Part shown: positions 1 to 11,305 of the stretch, one piece after another
How positions within the stretch are numbered: position 1 is the first letter of the stretch
Layout: each line of letters starts with the position of its first letter
Assembly: GCA_003255025.1 (NCBI GenBank)
Contig: QANY01005384.1
Location: 186,001 to 250,000 of the forward strand
From: Datisca glomerata
Lineage: Eukaryota > Streptophyta > Magnoliopsida > Cucurbitales > Datiscaceae
Direction of reading: 5' to 3'
DNA length: 64,000 nucleotides
Program-made: the position numbers and the translations under genes
The notes under the pieces: model-generated
Told to the model about the DNA's origin: nothing
What the model saw: only the letters and a program-made list of their open reading frames with translations
The model's database searches: none

Positions 1-759
1 AATCAAACATTGAATAACAAACCGATTATGTTATCACCGGGAAAAATTATATAACCATTTCAACGGTTAAAACTTTGATTTATTTGCCATGGTCTCCATG
101 TCACATAAATTTTTTCATGCCCAATAATCTAAAAAACAAAAAACAGACCAAAACCAAAATTGCTCAGGTTTAAATCATTTACAGTATACAGATTTGTAAA
201 CTTAAGCCATCTTTGTAAACTCCACTGATTCACATGACTCTTTTGAAATCTCAATCAAATTGTGAATTCTTGTCATTTGCACCGATTAGAAAAAAAATGA
301 TTCACAAGCAAACACAACTTGTAATCATAATACGTTAATACAAAAATTTGTAAAGTGAAATACGGTTTCGAATCACTCCCTTGTACAATTTCCAATAGTT
401 TTATTGTGAAACCAAATATATAATACTATTGGAATAATAAAACCAAAACAATCTTCAACAATAAATTATTAAATGTCAAATAACTCAATTGTATGAAAGA
501 GAAAAATTCAGTGAGTAATCATCACCCACTAGCCAATTTACTTTTGGAAGGGAAGAACCCACAACATAAAAATAAAAAACTTATTACAGGTTCAAAAAGA
601 AAGTAAAATTATTTAAACAGAACCGGTTTTCGATTTGGTGGGGCAAAGATTTAAAAAACATTTGCACAAGGTTTCCAAAAAATGAACCGACCAACTATGA
701 TGTTTAAATTTCCGGGAAAAAGATTTTATTTACGATCATCACGAAAACATCATGATTAT
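1..759. other. AT-rich stretch, no gene recognised
   Basis: No coding frame of useful length, no RNA gene and no recognisable domain is visible. Its right edge is a primer-binding-like motif read on the minus strand, so part of it may be the leader of a degraded minus-strand LTR retrotransposon. Confidence 0.5.
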
Positions 760-1130
760 ACTCTGATACCAATGTGAAAATATATCTTGAAGTCAATAAC
801 ACTTACTTGATTACGCAACATAATTAATCGAAATGATGAATTACGTGTCCGATCTTGTAGGAAATCACGAAAACAAACTTTCCACTTGTTCCACATCCTA
901 AGAACTCTTGATTTTGTATGATAAAACTTTGATTTAAATGTTGGAGGAATGATTTTCTCCAATGATTACCAATAGGTCCGAATTTCTTGATTAACTCTCT
1001 AGAAAATTGTCAATTAGTTTTTTTCTCTTATGGAAGTTAATGGAAGTTTTCTTTTATTAACTACCAATCATTCATTTTTACAATCGGTTCGGGCCAACCT
1101 ACCTATCATGAGCGTCATGATTCGAATATG
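760..1130 (-). mobile_element. Probable LTR edge with tRNA-Met primer-binding site, minus strand
   Basis: Bases 760-771 read TGGTATCAGAGT on the minus strand, the usual plant initiator tRNA-Met primer-binding core of Copia elements. The neighbouring bases end in CACA on the minus strand, as expected for an LTR end. The other end of this LTR was not found and no coding remnant could be linked to it, so the right boundary is a guess. A short frame at 756-962 on the minus strand lies inside and is probably meaningless. Confidence 0.35.
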
Positions 1131-1740
1131 CTACATAGTATTTTTCCAATACAAGTATATGTAGACTAACCTTAATTTGTGGTTTCCCAATTTCATTAAT
1201 TTAATAAAAGTTAAAATATGTATTTTTAAAACAACGATTTTCTTTAGGAAATAAAAAGTTTGAATAGTTTTTAAGTCCACACACTTATATCTTAAATGTC
1301 ATGGGTTCGAGTCATATTCGTCATTTCTCTTAGAATCAATAATATAACTTTGACCAAAAAATAATTACAATCCTTATAAATTAAAATTTATGTCATTTTC
1401 AAGATTATCAATTCCTCACGACTTACCCTTACAAAAAAGACAAATGACACATCTGTATATAACTTGAAGTCCTTACACTAGGCAAAAAGTCACTAGATCT
1501 CATTTTTTATTCTTCAAGAGCACACATGATTATTATTTAAAAATATTATGTTATTTATTTCCTTATATTTCCTAAATTAAAACGTCAGTTTTTCGTATGA
1601 AACTTAAACACGTCATTAATGAACATAAATGATTGCGTGGATCCATAATATACCTGTGATTTATATGTTTATTGTGTACTTAATTAATTCAACCGTTCAT
1701 CTAAACCAAATATATTGTACTGGTTACACTACTTGAAAGA

Positions 1741-1755
1741 TTAATATATAATTAA
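1741..1755 (+). promoter_or_regulatory. Candidate TATA box of secreted-protein gene A
   Basis: AATATATAATT lies about 70 bases upstream of the ATG at 1818. It is weaker than the TATAAATA box of the paralogue, and in such AT-rich DNA chance matches are common. Confidence 0.4.
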
Positions 1756-1817
1756 GACGAGTTATTACAATTTTCAAAGAAGAAGAAAAGGAAAAAAATT
1801 ATGAAAGAGTAACTACA

Positions 1818-2180
1818 ATGGATGCGAAAAAGATGAGAGTTATGGTGATGATTATGATATTGATGATGATGAATTCATTTGTGTTTAATGTAATACATGG
1901 TAGTGGTGTTGAATCTTCTTATGCATTAATGGAGAAATACAGAAGCTGTGGTAAAGAATGTGAAGAAATTCTCACGGAAATAACAAGGGATGTGGACTCC
2001 AAAACATCAAAGCAAATGGAGTGTTATTCGGATTTTTGCTCGAAGCTTTGTTATTTTCCTCACTGTAAAAGGCATTGTGAAAATAGAGATAAAGAAAAAC
2101 CAGTTGTCCCAGAGGCCAAGCAGAGATTTTTCAATCACTGCATGGATATTTGTGTGAATGTCTTACCAACTTGGGTATGA
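1818..2180 (+). CDS. Small secreted cysteine-rich protein A (120 aa)
   Basis: A single open frame of 120 residues starting MDAKKMRV. Residues about 8-27 form a hydrophobic Met/Ile/Leu/Val-rich segment typical of a signal peptide, so the product probably enters the secretory pathway. The mature part has nine cysteines at 44, 48, 69, 74, 78, 83, 87, 108 and 112: four CxxxC pairs plus a lone Cys69, with a CYSDFCSKLC core. CxxxC pairs in short charged helices recall alpha-hairpinin or thionin-like defence peptides, but the spacing matches no family I can name with certainty. The nine Cys positions are conserved in the paralogue at 37571-37930. The frame ends in TGA. Because GTATGAACAAT is conserved across the stop in both copies, a splice donor there cannot be excluded. 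The start is the first ATG after a purine-rich leader and is conserved in both copies. Function unknown. Confidence 0.75.
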   Translation: MDAKKMRVMVMIMILMMMNSFVFNVIHGSGVESSYALMEKYRSCGKECEEILTEITRDVDSKTSKQMECYSDFCSKLCYFPHCKRHCENRDKEKPVVPEAKQRFFNHCMDICVNVLPTWV

Positions 2181-2310
2181 ACAATTAATTTTTCTTCTTA
2201 TTTTCTTTTTTGATCTTCAATTTCCACATTTTCTTTCCTACATTTTAATTTTCATGTTATATAGATTTGACCCATTTATGCACTCATATGGTGAGGCGTT
2301 AAATAATTAA

Positions 2311-2890
2311 ATTTAAGAATTCTAGCTAGTAGAGCATAAGAAAGTAGGTTTTTTTGTCTTTAAAAAAATAAAATATTAAATTTCACCCACTCCATTTTGA
2401 TTATTTTGTAATCATACCTCTGTACAAAAACTTTTACCAAATTTAGTCACTGCACTCTTTTTAATTTTTGTGTGTGCGCAATTAATCCCCTCTTCTATCA
2501 AATCCATTGAAAATATGTTGAATAGAAACGTACCACAAAGGTGTTGCAGGTAATTTAAATATGTTATATATTTGAGGTTCTAAATAAAAGCACCACATAT
2601 GGTACTGGGCCGATAGCACGGAACCTCCCATAATCTGTTAATTAATGTTTCTACACATAGCATTTACGTGTGTTTGCTGACAAATCAAAATAATTTTTCT
2701 TTAGCATAATATGCGTGCTAAGAGTTTAGTTTATCTCTCTGACAAAATATTGAAAATTTTGGATGACATTTTTCATTCATTTTAAATTTTGATTGATAAT
2801 GACAAGGTGTTATATTTCTTGTAGGTCTAAAACATGAAAAGAAAGGAGGAGGTTAGAGTTCTCCCCCAAAGGCCGATCCCCTAACGAGAA
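2311..2890. other. Intergenic AT-rich DNA
   Basis: Nothing recognisable: no conserved coding frame, terminal repeat or RNA gene is seen between the end of the duplicated segment and the dispersed repeat that follows. Confidence 0.5.
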
Positions 2891-2924
2891 CATCTTGAGT
2901 CTGCCCCTTGTAATTCAAACGTAC

Positions 2925-3105
2925 TTTTATGTTCTAATTGCTATTTCAGTTTCGATGTTGTTGGTGATTTTCAACCTTGTGTTTTTTTCTCCTAGTAGTT
3001 GTGGTCATCTACCTTTCTTGACGCAAGATCCTTTAGTTAGGGTTTTTTTAGTGTTGTTCGTGTCCTTGTTTCGCTCCCTTTTGTAGATTGTTAGGGGTAC
3101 ATTTT
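2925..3105 (+). repeat. Dispersed repeat fragment, related to 57220-57375
   Basis: The two stretches share ordered blocks such as GTTGTTGG, TTTTCTCCTAG followed by TTGTGGTCATCTACC or TTGTGATCTACC, and AAGATCCTTTTA-like sequence. No domain is coded, and the transposon class cannot be fixed from this fragment. A frame of 63 codons here is probably accidental. Confidence 0.5.
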
Positions 3106-3480
3106 TTACGTTATTGTGCTTGAAATAGCAGCCGTGGAGATTAAACATACTCTATATGACCCCAACAGAACAGCCAGTACTATTTCTTTCAGTAAGGCTA
3201 CTATCCGCAATCTTATGCCTATTGCACAATGGGGCCTCCATCCTCGTACCACCAGAAGTCTCGACAGCAACAACGCGGAAACAAAATATTGTTATTGAGA
3301 TTACATTGATTCCTTTACCTATAATTTTTATTATCAAAATCTAGTACATAACCAACCATACATGGTTTATCAGGATTTGTCTCCACAAGAGTAATGAAAA
3401 CAGAATAAAGCCTGTCATGGCCATCAACAAAAATGTCGGCACAAGAAGACAATCTATTTTTCATAAAGTAGATTTGCACA
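3106..3480. other. Unrecognised stretch left of the pararetrovirus promoter
   Basis: Several overlapping frames of 60-67 codons exist on both strands at 3116-3518. None shows a family motif that I recognise, and frames overlapping on both strands argue against a gene. The left end of pararetrovirus copy 1 probably falls in this stretch. Confidence 0.35.
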
Positions 3481-3489
3481 ATCAATAGT

Positions 3490-3735
3490 AAAACTACTTT
3501 AAAAAAGTAGATGCCCACTCACAGGATGAAGACACATCTACTTTCCAAAAGTAAAAGTAGATGCCCAGTCACATGATGAAGACAAATATACTTTTCCAAA
3601 AGTAGATTCCACCACCGGGACAACTAAGAGGATACGGACGAACGACTCCAGTTGCTTAGGACATGCAACCTTATATCTTACTTTTTCTAATATAAAAGGG
3701 AAGCCTCACCCTTTGTTGAGGGTATAACAAATTTT
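3490..3735 (+). promoter_or_regulatory. Pararetroviral promoter, copy 1
   Basis: Three spaced copies of AGTAGAT(T/G)CC with CA or AC following occur between about 3506 and 3610. They precede a TATA box in TAATATAAAAGGGA at about 3690. The downstream GCCTCACCCTTTGTTGA matches the minus-strand copy at 11930-11975. Repeated upstream elements plus TATA fit a pararetroviral transcript promoter. Conservation in two separately decayed copies supports the call. Confidence 0.7.
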
Positions 3736-4216
3736 AGCAAGCTCATGTGTTGAACAACCACTCTCTTTCTATCTCTCTGCAATAAGATTATAAGTTTTGA
3801 AGTTTATATATTCTCGACTGCATATTCCAGTAAGTTTTCTTCTTATTTTAATTTTATCAGGAGTTCATGAGACCATGTATGGCATAATTTAAGACCAATA
3901 TAATCATAATGTAACCTCCGATATTCATCGATCCTGTGCTAACTGATGGAACACTTTGATGCATCGTTGGCAATCATTACATACTTAGTATGTACATTGA
4001 GAATATGGTTAGTGAGATGTCATTCCAGTCGCGTTTGGGCTAGGTCCACCAAGCAGAGAGTGCGTTAGGACCCTAACTATGTGTTTACGCGCTTGCCAAA
4101 GCTATGATTGATATTGTCAGCATGCATTCGATGGTACAACTGTGTGTTTGAGAGCTAGCACACCCCAGCTTGCGTTTGGTGGTACAACTGTGTGTTCGTG
4201 TGCTAGCACACGCCAG
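3736..4216 (+). other. Leader of pararetrovirus copy 1, with a 48-bp direct repeat
   Basis: Non-coding stretch between promoter and primer site. The motif TGGTACAACTGTGTGTT recurs at 4132 and 4180, giving two 48-bp units, each followed by a GCTAGCACAC box, immediately before the primer-binding site. No protein-coding frame is evident. Confidence 0.5.
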
Positions 4217-4217
4217 T

Positions 4218-4230
4218 TGGTATCAAAGCC
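4218..4230 (+). promoter_or_regulatory. tRNA-Met primer-binding site, pararetrovirus copy 1
   Basis: TGGTATCAAAGCC followed by ATGAAT is complementary to the 3' region of plant initiator tRNA-Met, with one change from the usual TGGTATCAGAGCC. Minus-strand DNA synthesis of caulimovirids starts at this type of site. Confidence 0.75.
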
Positions 4231-4399
4231 ATGAATATTTTTGGTTATATTATAATTATATTCTTTTAGATTATACATACATGGTCACAAGAAAACATGT
4301 CTGAAATTGCTTCTTCTATTTCAACCGTAGCTCATACAGTAACTTCAACTTCAGAAGCAGCATAACTTATAGCATATCAGCATGTAAAAAAAGCCTTAC

Positions 4400-5060
4400 A
4401 CAAATGGACAATACCTAAGGTTAAACCAAAAACCATTTATAAAATCAGAACTTTTGATTTTACCAGTAGAAAAATAATTAAAATTTTTTAGCATGCCATC
4501 CTCTACAGAATAATGATGATATTGTATATCTGTTTCATATTCAAGACTTGTATCCTTTCATGAAGAAATACAAGTATGTACATATATGAGTTATACATAT
4601 AGCTTTTAAGCTTTTAACCTTACTTGGTCAAAATACCAGTATCCAGTGTACCCTCCATGACGGACGGTGCCTCAACTGGAAAGCATATCTGATGGGAGCT
4701 ATTGAGACTAGCTTATCTCATGGGTCTGTTTATTTTAATATTTATCCTAATTTGAGTGTTTCTCTCTCTGACAGTAATCTTTTTAAAGTTTTGGAATTTA
4801 GAATTATTTCGCATGGTTATGAGTACCTTCCAGGCTCTCCTCCCTTTGCGATACTTTTCAGAATCCACCTAAAGGTTCTCTCCACCTTGAACCCTTACAT
4901 CAGAAAGCAGAGTGAACAAGGACACACTGTCCTCATCGACACCAACCTCTTCAGCAGTCAAGTATCCATCCCTAGGATGATACCTTGAGAAGAAATTACT
5001 TTTCCAGAAAAATGGTAAATTTCTAATGTTGTGCCTACCAGACCTATCATCAGACAATCA
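4400..5060 (+). pseudogene. Caulimovirid movement-protein-like region, broken
   Basis: The readable part is 4692-4988 (98 codons). It contains HGSVYFNIYPNLSVSLSD followed further on by HGYEYLPGSPP and a hydrophobic stretch, the pattern of the 30K movement-protein superfamily (viral_Mov_protein) in caulimovirid polyproteins. Such proteins widen plasmodesmata for cell-to-cell spread. The upstream part lies in another frame with stops, and the downstream part is also out of frame. The ATG at 4692 is internal, not a true start. This region is the main reason for calling the element a pararetrovirus rather than a Gypsy element. Confidence 0.65.
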
Positions 5061-6009
5061 ATCGAAGATGTTGTTCAAACTCAAGGAGGTAATATATACC
5101 TTGATTTCTAGAAACCCTTAACTAGAAGCCTTTCTAGTACTAATTATATGAGTATTCTCCCTATAACATTGATTTTCCAGAATCTTCTAGACCTTCTACA
5201 GCTGAGTCTATCAATTCTGATGAGATGCCCGAAGCTCACGTCAAAGGTATACACATATCAGAGAATCAGACACCTCATGTAATTTATGAAACAGATAGGC
5301 CCAACATCTGAAGGCCCAAAATCCCAACTGCTACTGATATGCAATTTGATATTTGATGGATTTTACACCTAATAGTGAATTGCGTAAGCATCTTAACCGG
5401 GACTTTATGCAGGATAAATATTAGAAATTTAGATTATGGTATTTTAGATCGCATACTCTTGAACAGTTCAAAATCCTTAAAGACCAGTATTACTACCACC
5501 TTTGGAAAAACCAGACTCTTAGATCTTTCCCAGAATGATATTGTGATTTTTCCCATAAAGTACCTATTCTTGATAAAGATAAGATAAATGTTTTAACATG
5601 AATTCAGAATAAATGGATAACGACAACCGGTAAGCTTTTCCAAGTTGTCCATCCTCCACCATTATCTTTAGAGCTTGCTTTGGGTAATGAGAGTAGTAGT
5701 CTCAAACCGTTAGTCATCTCCCCTTATGTCGAGATTTCTGAGCAATCCATCCAGCAAGCTACCTTAAAGGTCAAAGACATTATACCTTTAACCAAACAGA
5801 ATAATTACACTAACCTTTTCCTCTAAACCGTAGGTAACCAACTCACCCGTATTAAGGAACATGTAGACAAAATACAAGATAAAATTGAAGAGAAACAGGG
5901 AAAATGTCCAGATGAACCTAAACCTATGACCCTTTAACCTATCACTATCGAGCCTCCTCTTGAAGTTCATGATTTTAAGTTAAAATCCACCAAGAAAGAA
6001 GAAGACTTT

Positions 6010-7146
6010 ATGGCCACGGTGATTCATTTCTACTTGCTACTGATGATAAAAAGAATGAGTATACTCTTTCTCAAATTCATGATATACAGAAAAACTTTGA
6101 TGACAGCATCAACAAGCTTTCTTACTCTAAGTCTACCTAATGTATGGCTTTACACATACCTGTTAGGTATTATTATCCTAGACCTACTCCACAGGACATT
6201 TTATGTGAAGAAGATTTCCTTCATAATCAGAAATCTTACCATGAAAAAACCATCTATGAATGGAACATAGAAGGTAAAACTGAATACCATCTGTTTGTAA
6301 ACAGAATGAGAATTCCGATCAATAAATTGCAAGATTTCTTGTTAATGGCTTTACTGGCCTTCTAAAAGGATGGTGGGATAATTGTCTCATTCAACTTCAA
6401 TGTGATGAATTCTTAAATGCTTTTAAGATAAATATAAATCCTTTTACTCATGCTGAAAGTAAAACAAAAGACCCTGCTATACATTAGCACAGACCATCAT
6501 ACACCATTTTGTTGGATCAGGAATAATTAATACTGATCGACACCAAGAACTTCTTCAGAACCTTCGTTGCCCATCTTTAACCCATTTTAGATGGTATAAA
6601 GATATATTTTTAATGAAGGTGACGCAACATGCTGACGCCAACAATGATAATTGGAATGCGAAATTAATTGATGGTCTCCCAAATCTTTTTGCAGAAAACG
6701 TTCGTAAGAAACTTCAGGATAAGCATAAACAGGTTGATATTCCCTACCATCAGCATACTTATGGATCTCTCATGGCAATAGTTATTGAAGAAGGACTATC
6801 TCTCTGCAATGATATGAAACTCCAGCGAATGATGAAAAATAAAAACTTATCCAACCGTCAAGAATTAGGTGAATTTTGTGATCAGTTCGCCTATGACACT
6901 AAAATCCAACATCCCTCAACTTCTAGAAACCCTAAACCTTATAAGAAATATAAAATGTTCCATTCTCATAAGCCTAACTTTCAAGAAGTTCACAGAAGGA
7001 AATCCAGCAAAAGAAAACCTAATCCCAAAAAGGATAAATCAAAAGTAAAGTGCTACAAATGTGGTACTAAAGGACACTACGCTAATAAGTGCAAACTCAA
7101 ACAAAAGCTCCATGAGATGTCCTTAGATGAGGAAGCCCAACAGTAG
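6010..7146 (+). pseudogene. Caulimovirid coat / nucleic-acid-binding region, broken
   Basis: At least three frame segments. Around 6150-6290 the reading contains YYPRPTPQDIL and later an EWNI motif, seen N-terminal to the coat domain in endogenous pararetrovirus polyproteins. The segment 6613-7146 (177 codons) is basic in its second half and carries a CCHC zinc knuckle, CYKCGTKGHYANKC, at 7051-7092. Coat proteins with this knuckle bind the viral nucleic acid. Stops separate the segments, so no full product can be made. The matching knuckle in the inverted copy is at 10396-10437. Confidence 0.65.
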
Positions 7147-7289
7147 ATCCTTAACTGTATCTCTGACAAAGACAATTCCTTTTCACAATCGAGTTTAGAG
7201 AATGAATTAGAAGAAATTTATTCATCCAATTCAGATTCATCTTTTGATTAGACTTAACCTTGTTGTAATAACAAGAATTTAAACATGTT

Positions 7290-7960
7290 AACGGAAACTA
7301 GTTATTGGAAAGCCATCGTTGAATTGAATGGCCTTGATCTAGGTCAACCTAGTATCAATATTTTAACAGAAATCCAGAAAACTATGCTCAATTTTACAGA
7401 CCAGATATATGATCCATAAACAAAATTAAAGTTTTTGGAAGCTTTATATAAATATTACACAAGGATCACATTATTGAGGATATTCTCCCAATTGAGAACT
7501 ACAATACGCGTGAGATTATGACTCGCATATAGAATAAATATGTAACTAAAAAACCCATTACCATTCAGGACCTAAAGATGGAAGTCCATATTCTCAAAAA
7601 TTAAGTCAAATAGTTACAAACTATGAACCGAATTATCTTTCAGGACTTTTCCCATATTAAACAGGAACTTTTCTCCAGAGGAAAGAATCTCATTGATCTA
7701 GAATCTTCTTCTCCTCAGGATTCTAATCAGGAAAATAATCAGTATCTTATGCTTATGAATAAAGTTACCTTTCAAAAATGGTACACCCGAATTACTTTTA
7801 TTATAAAACCTGATTTTATAATTGAAGATGCTATCGCCCTTATTGATACAAAGGCTGACATGAATTGTATTTAAGAAGGGTTAATGCCTACCAAGTATTT
7901 TTAGAAAACTACACAATTCCTTACCAGTGCTAGTGGTAATAGAATGAAAATAAAATTTAA
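7290..7960 (+). pseudogene. Caulimovirid linker and aspartic protease region, broken
   Basis: The 7623-7874 frame holds a hydrophilic, Gln/Ser-rich linker, then FQKWYTRITF and finally ALIDTKADMNCI. The last block is the pepsin-like protease active-site loop, normally D-S/T-G-A-D; here Gly is replaced by Lys, so the active site is lost. A stop follows at once and the C-terminal half continues in a decayed frame. The protease of these viruses releases coat and reverse transcriptase from the polyprotein. Confidence 0.6.
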
Positions 7961-8296
7961 ACTACCAGAAGTTTTAATCTGTAACAAATATATTTGTTTA
8001 CCAACTTCATTTGTTTTATTAAAAAACATGACTTAGAATATTATCTTAGGCAATCCTTTTATGTGTTTATTGATGCTGATAGATAAAATTGATACTAATG
8101 ATATTTATACTACCATTAATAACAGTAAATTATTTTTGAATTCATTTCAAAACTATATACTAAAGAATTAGATCATATTAAAGATCTTATCCAGAATAAG
8201 GAAAATCAAATCAATTTTATTTAGAAAGAAGTTCCATTTCTTACTCTAGAATAGAAAATTCAACAACTTTCTGTTCAGAATAAAATCAAAGTTATT

Positions 8297-9285
8297 TTGA
8301 AAGAATTTCAAACAGAAATTTGCAGTGATTTTGCAAATGCTTTTTGGAATCAGAAGAAGCATATTATCTCTCTTCCTTACCTTCAAGATTTTGATGAAAA
8401 ATATATTCATACTAAATCAAGGCCAAGCCGGATGAAGAAGGAATATTTGGAAATGTGTAAAATAGAAATTGAATCCCTTTTACAGAAAAGGGATTCAATT
8501 GTACTGCATTCTATGTTATAAAAATACCGATATTGAAAGAGGACAATCTCGTTTGGTTTTTAATTATAAACCGCTTAATGATGCCCTCTAATGAATTAGG
8601 TATCATATTCTAAATAAGAAGGATCTTTTAGATCGCTTACATGATTCAATAATCTTTTCTATATTTGATTTAAAATCAGGATTTTGGCAAATTCAAATTG
8701 CTGAACAAGATAGGTATAAGACTGCATTTACAGTACCCTTTTGGTCATTTTGAATGGAATGTTTTATCATTTGAAGTTAAGAATGTACCTTCTAAATTTC
8801 AGCATATCATGAATGATATTTTCAATCCGTATATTGAATTCATTATATGTTACATTGATGATGTTTTAATTTTCTCATCATCCATTGATCAGCATATAAA
8901 GCATTTGCATATCTTCAAGCATGTTACTGTCAGAAATGGTTTAGTTTTATCTGCTTCTAAGATGAAACTTTTTCAAACTGAAGTTAGATTCTTAGGACAT
9001 AATATTTCTAATGGAACTATTATTCCTGGTAACAGAAGTATAGAATTTGCTTCTAAATTTTCAGACGAGATAAAAGATAAAAACCAATTACATAGATTTT
9101 TAGGAAGTCTGAATTATATTAGAGACTTTTACCAGCAATGTGCCTAGGATAGCTCTATACTTAAGAAAACCCTTCTCCTTGGATAGATAAACATACTTTG
9201 GCAGTACAAAAAATGGCCAAGTACTGTAAAGGATATTTAATTCATCTTAATCTTATTTTTCAAAGAAGATTGTTGAATGCTCTAT
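8297..9285 (+). pseudogene. Caulimovirid reverse transcriptase region, broken
   Basis: The 8297-8521 and 8698-9147 segments flank a frame break. The second holds FGHFEWNVLSFEVKNVPSKF and the catalytic box YIDDVLIFSS at 8851-8880, then FLGH and LHRFLGSLNYIRDF, the thumb and connection blocks of plant pararetroviral reverse transcriptases. The RNase H domain is only begun before the sequence meets the inverted copy near 9282. Stops occur just after 9147 and upstream, so it is inactive. The sequence is close to 13376-13985 on the other strand, so both copies belong to one family. Confidence 0.75.
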
Positions 9286-9700
9286 TTATTTGTAGGAAAT
9301 TGAATATAATTTATCTGCTGTTCTTCATGCTGGACAAGACCTTTAATCTGATCTAACTCTTTAGTATATGGTTTAGAAATAAACTCAAATACTAGGTGTC
9401 TGTTATTAATAGTAGAATGGATACCTGAGGTATCAATTTCAGTGAGAGGCGTTGTTAAACATAAAAATAATGTGCCTACAATAATGCGTTGATTCATGTT
9501 CTTAAGTAAAATAAATGCAGTAGGTAGGTAAATATCTTGATTATAGATATACACCTCTGGTAATTTAAATTCCATGTGTATAGTATTTCCACTGGCACTA
9601 GTTAGAGATTGGGTAGTTTTTAGAAATATTGGGTAGGAATCAATCCTTCTCGAATACAGTTCATGTTAGCGCCACTCTCAATAAGGGCGATGATCTCTTT
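9282..9700 (-). pseudogene. Caulimovirid protease region, copy 2
   Basis: On the minus strand the bases around 9655-9690 read ALIESGANMNC, the protease active-site loop with Asp replaced by Glu. The 9282-9575 frame continues with the body of the domain, including VYIYNQDIYLPTAFILLKNM and a glycine-containing IIVGT segment. A stop and a frameshift separate the two parts. It parallels 7836-8110 on the other strand. Confidence 0.6.
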
Positions 9701-10191
9701 GATAATAAATCAAGTTTGATTTTCAACGTAATTCTGGTGTACCATTTCTGGAAAGTAATTTTATTCATTAAACATAGATACTGAGTTTCGTTAGGTTGGG
9801 TAGGACATTCAGGTGTTTCTGCAAGGGTTTTTCCTTTAGTAGATAATTGCTCTTTCATAGGTTGGGTAGAACATTCAGGTGTCTCTGCAAGATTACTACC
9901 CTTAAAAGATAATTGCTGTTTACTATTTTGTAGTTCTTGAAATATGATTCGGTTAACAGTTTGTAACTGTGTTATGTCAGTTTGGTAAATAATTTGTAAT
10001 TGTTTTATTTTAGTTTTCAAATTTTGTACTTCTATTTTTAAATCATAAATAGTAACTGGTGTTTTGGTAAGAGGTGTATTTTGCAAACGTTTCATGACCT
10101 CTCTCATAGTATAAATTTCCGTATTTGGTGCGGGAAAGATATTTTTTGTAGTACGCTTATCTTCTATAGTACTCTTATAATAGTTTTCCAA
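9661..10191 (-). pseudogene. Coiled-coil linker of pararetrovirus, copy 2
   Basis: A frame of 176 codons with a heptad-like stretch (LKIEVQNLKTKIKQLQ) followed by two near-repeats of a Glu-Gln-Leu-Ser / ETPEC segment and FQKWYTRITL. It lies between the coat knuckle and the protease loop, where caulimovirid polyproteins carry a helical linker. The repeat (GKTLAETPEC and GSNLAETPEC) comes from a short internal duplication. The frame shifts just before the protease motif. Confidence 0.5.
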
Positions 10192-10379
10192 AATTTTTTA
10201 TTTGATTTATGGATTAGTTATCTGGTCAGCAAAGTTAAACATAGCTTGTTGGGTATCAGTTAAGACATTAAGATTAGGTTCTGGAGAGTTAGAGGAGGAT
10301 TCAGAAGAATAGGTTTCTTGATTATCTAAACTAGATACGAAAGTAGTATCTTTATTTAAAAGAAAATTTAAAGTTTTTT

Positions 10380-10480
10380 GTTTTAGCTTAGATTTGCATC
10401 TATTAGCGTAATGTCCTGTTATTCCACATTTGTAACATTTAATTTGAGATTTATCCTTGTGAGGATAAGAGGTCTTTTTA
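10380..10480 (-). pseudogene. CCHC zinc knuckle remnant, copy 2
   Basis: The minus strand reads CYKCGITGHYANRC at 10396-10437, close to the copy 1 knuckle. The surrounding frame is short and Lys/Ser-rich and is broken by stops upstream. Confidence 0.7.
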
Positions 10481-11290
10481 CTGGTTAACTGATTTTATAT
10501 TGTTTGGAGGAAAAAATTGATAATTATTCTATTTGGTTAAAGGTAAAATCTCTTTATCCTCAATTGATTCTTATTGAATGAGGTTTTCAGGTATCAACAT
10601 AATGGTATTGACTAAATTGTTTAACTATTTCAACTATTGCTGGAGGTTGTTCAACTATATCAACATTTTCTGGTTGAATAGTTTGGAGTTGATCCTCAAA
10701 ACTGTCCTATTTGTTATCAATTTGATCTTGATCCTGAATTCTAGTTAACTTATTTCCTGGTTGAAGATCTAGGATTTTAGGTTGACCTATGTCAGGTTTA
10801 ATTTGATCATCTTGATAGGTTATCTGTTGTCCTTCAGTCTGAGGGAAATGATCAGGATTATTCCATTATGGTAAAGGTAAGATATCTTTATCTTTTAAAG
10901 GTTCCTGTTGAATGGGTTTTTCTGGTATTTCAACGTAAAGGTGAATGACTAACAGTTTAGGATTATCGTTCCTATTGTTATCTGGAGGAAGCTTAAGGAT
11001 AAAGGTGGATGATGTATGGGTTGACTATTAACAATTTTCAAACTTCTTTGGATTCCTGGTAACATATGTAATTGTTTTTTTATCATGGATGTACAGATTG
11101 TGTGAAACTCACAATAGCATTCTGGAAAGGATTTAATATACTTATGTTTATTTAAATGATAATAATACTGTGTTTTTAAAGTATTAAATATGGTAGGGGA
11201 TGTAGTAGACATCGTCTTAAACATGATGTATGTTGACCATATACGCATAATTTAAAAGGAATATAAATAGTAATATAACCAAAACTATTC
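10481..11290 (-). other. Decayed 5' coding part of pararetrovirus copy 2
   Basis: Only one frame of note, 10949-11248 on the minus strand (99 codons), starts close to the primer site. It has no motif I can assign. Locally repeated GGTT / ATCAACAT-type runs at 10570-10900 suggest short internal duplications of a glutamine- and asparagine-rich linker. Confidence 0.4.
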
Positions 11291-11292
11291 AT

Positions 11293-11305
11293 GGCTCTGA
11301 TACCA
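11293..11305 (-). promoter_or_regulatory. tRNA-Met primer-binding site, pararetrovirus copy 2
   Basis: The minus strand reads TGGTATCAGAGCC followed by ATGAAT, the exact plant initiator tRNA-Met complement. It corresponds to the site at 4218-4230. Confidence 0.8.

Larger units (their letters stand above)
1365..2310 (+). repeat. Segmental duplicate A (partner 37085-38065)
   Basis: Promoter, coding region and 3' flank of the secreted-protein gene here align by eye with the second locus. Shared blocks include GACAAATGACACATCT near 1441 and 37185, a block with TCCATAATATAC / TCCGTAATATAC near 1641 and 37390, the coding region, and the T-rich 3' flank ending in GAGGCGTTAAA / GAGGTGTTAAA. The similarity fades on both sides into unrelated transposon DNA, so this is a duplication of about 1 kb covering one gene. 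Confidence 0.75.
3490..9285 (+). mobile_element. Endogenous caulimovirid-like pararetrovirus, copy 1
   Basis: In order on the + strand: promoter, leader, tRNA-Met primer site, movement-protein-like region, coat and zinc-knuckle region, protease and reverse transcriptase, stopping at the start of RNase H. This is the gene order of Caulimoviridae, and a 30K-type movement region is not expected in Gypsy elements. Every coding region carries stops or frameshifts, so the copy is a fossil. It abuts an inverted second copy near 9282. The genus cannot be set by eye; petuvirus- or florendovirus-like endogenous groups are candidates. Confidence 0.75.

Noticed and set aside
1818..2180. Firm assignment to thionins or alpha-hairpinins
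   Set aside because: CxxxC pairs are shared with hairpinins, but number and spacing of cysteines do not match the classical patterns closely enough to name a family.
3116..3344. Possible organellar ribosomal protein L2 fragment (LYDPNRTA)
   Set aside because: Only seven or eight residues fit the L2 motif, and the rest of the reading does not continue like L2.
4250..9285. Ty3/Gypsy element instead of pararetrovirus for copy 1
   Set aside because: A 30K-type movement-protein block, a pararetroviral promoter with TATA and leader, and absence of integrase and LTRs favour a caulimovirid.
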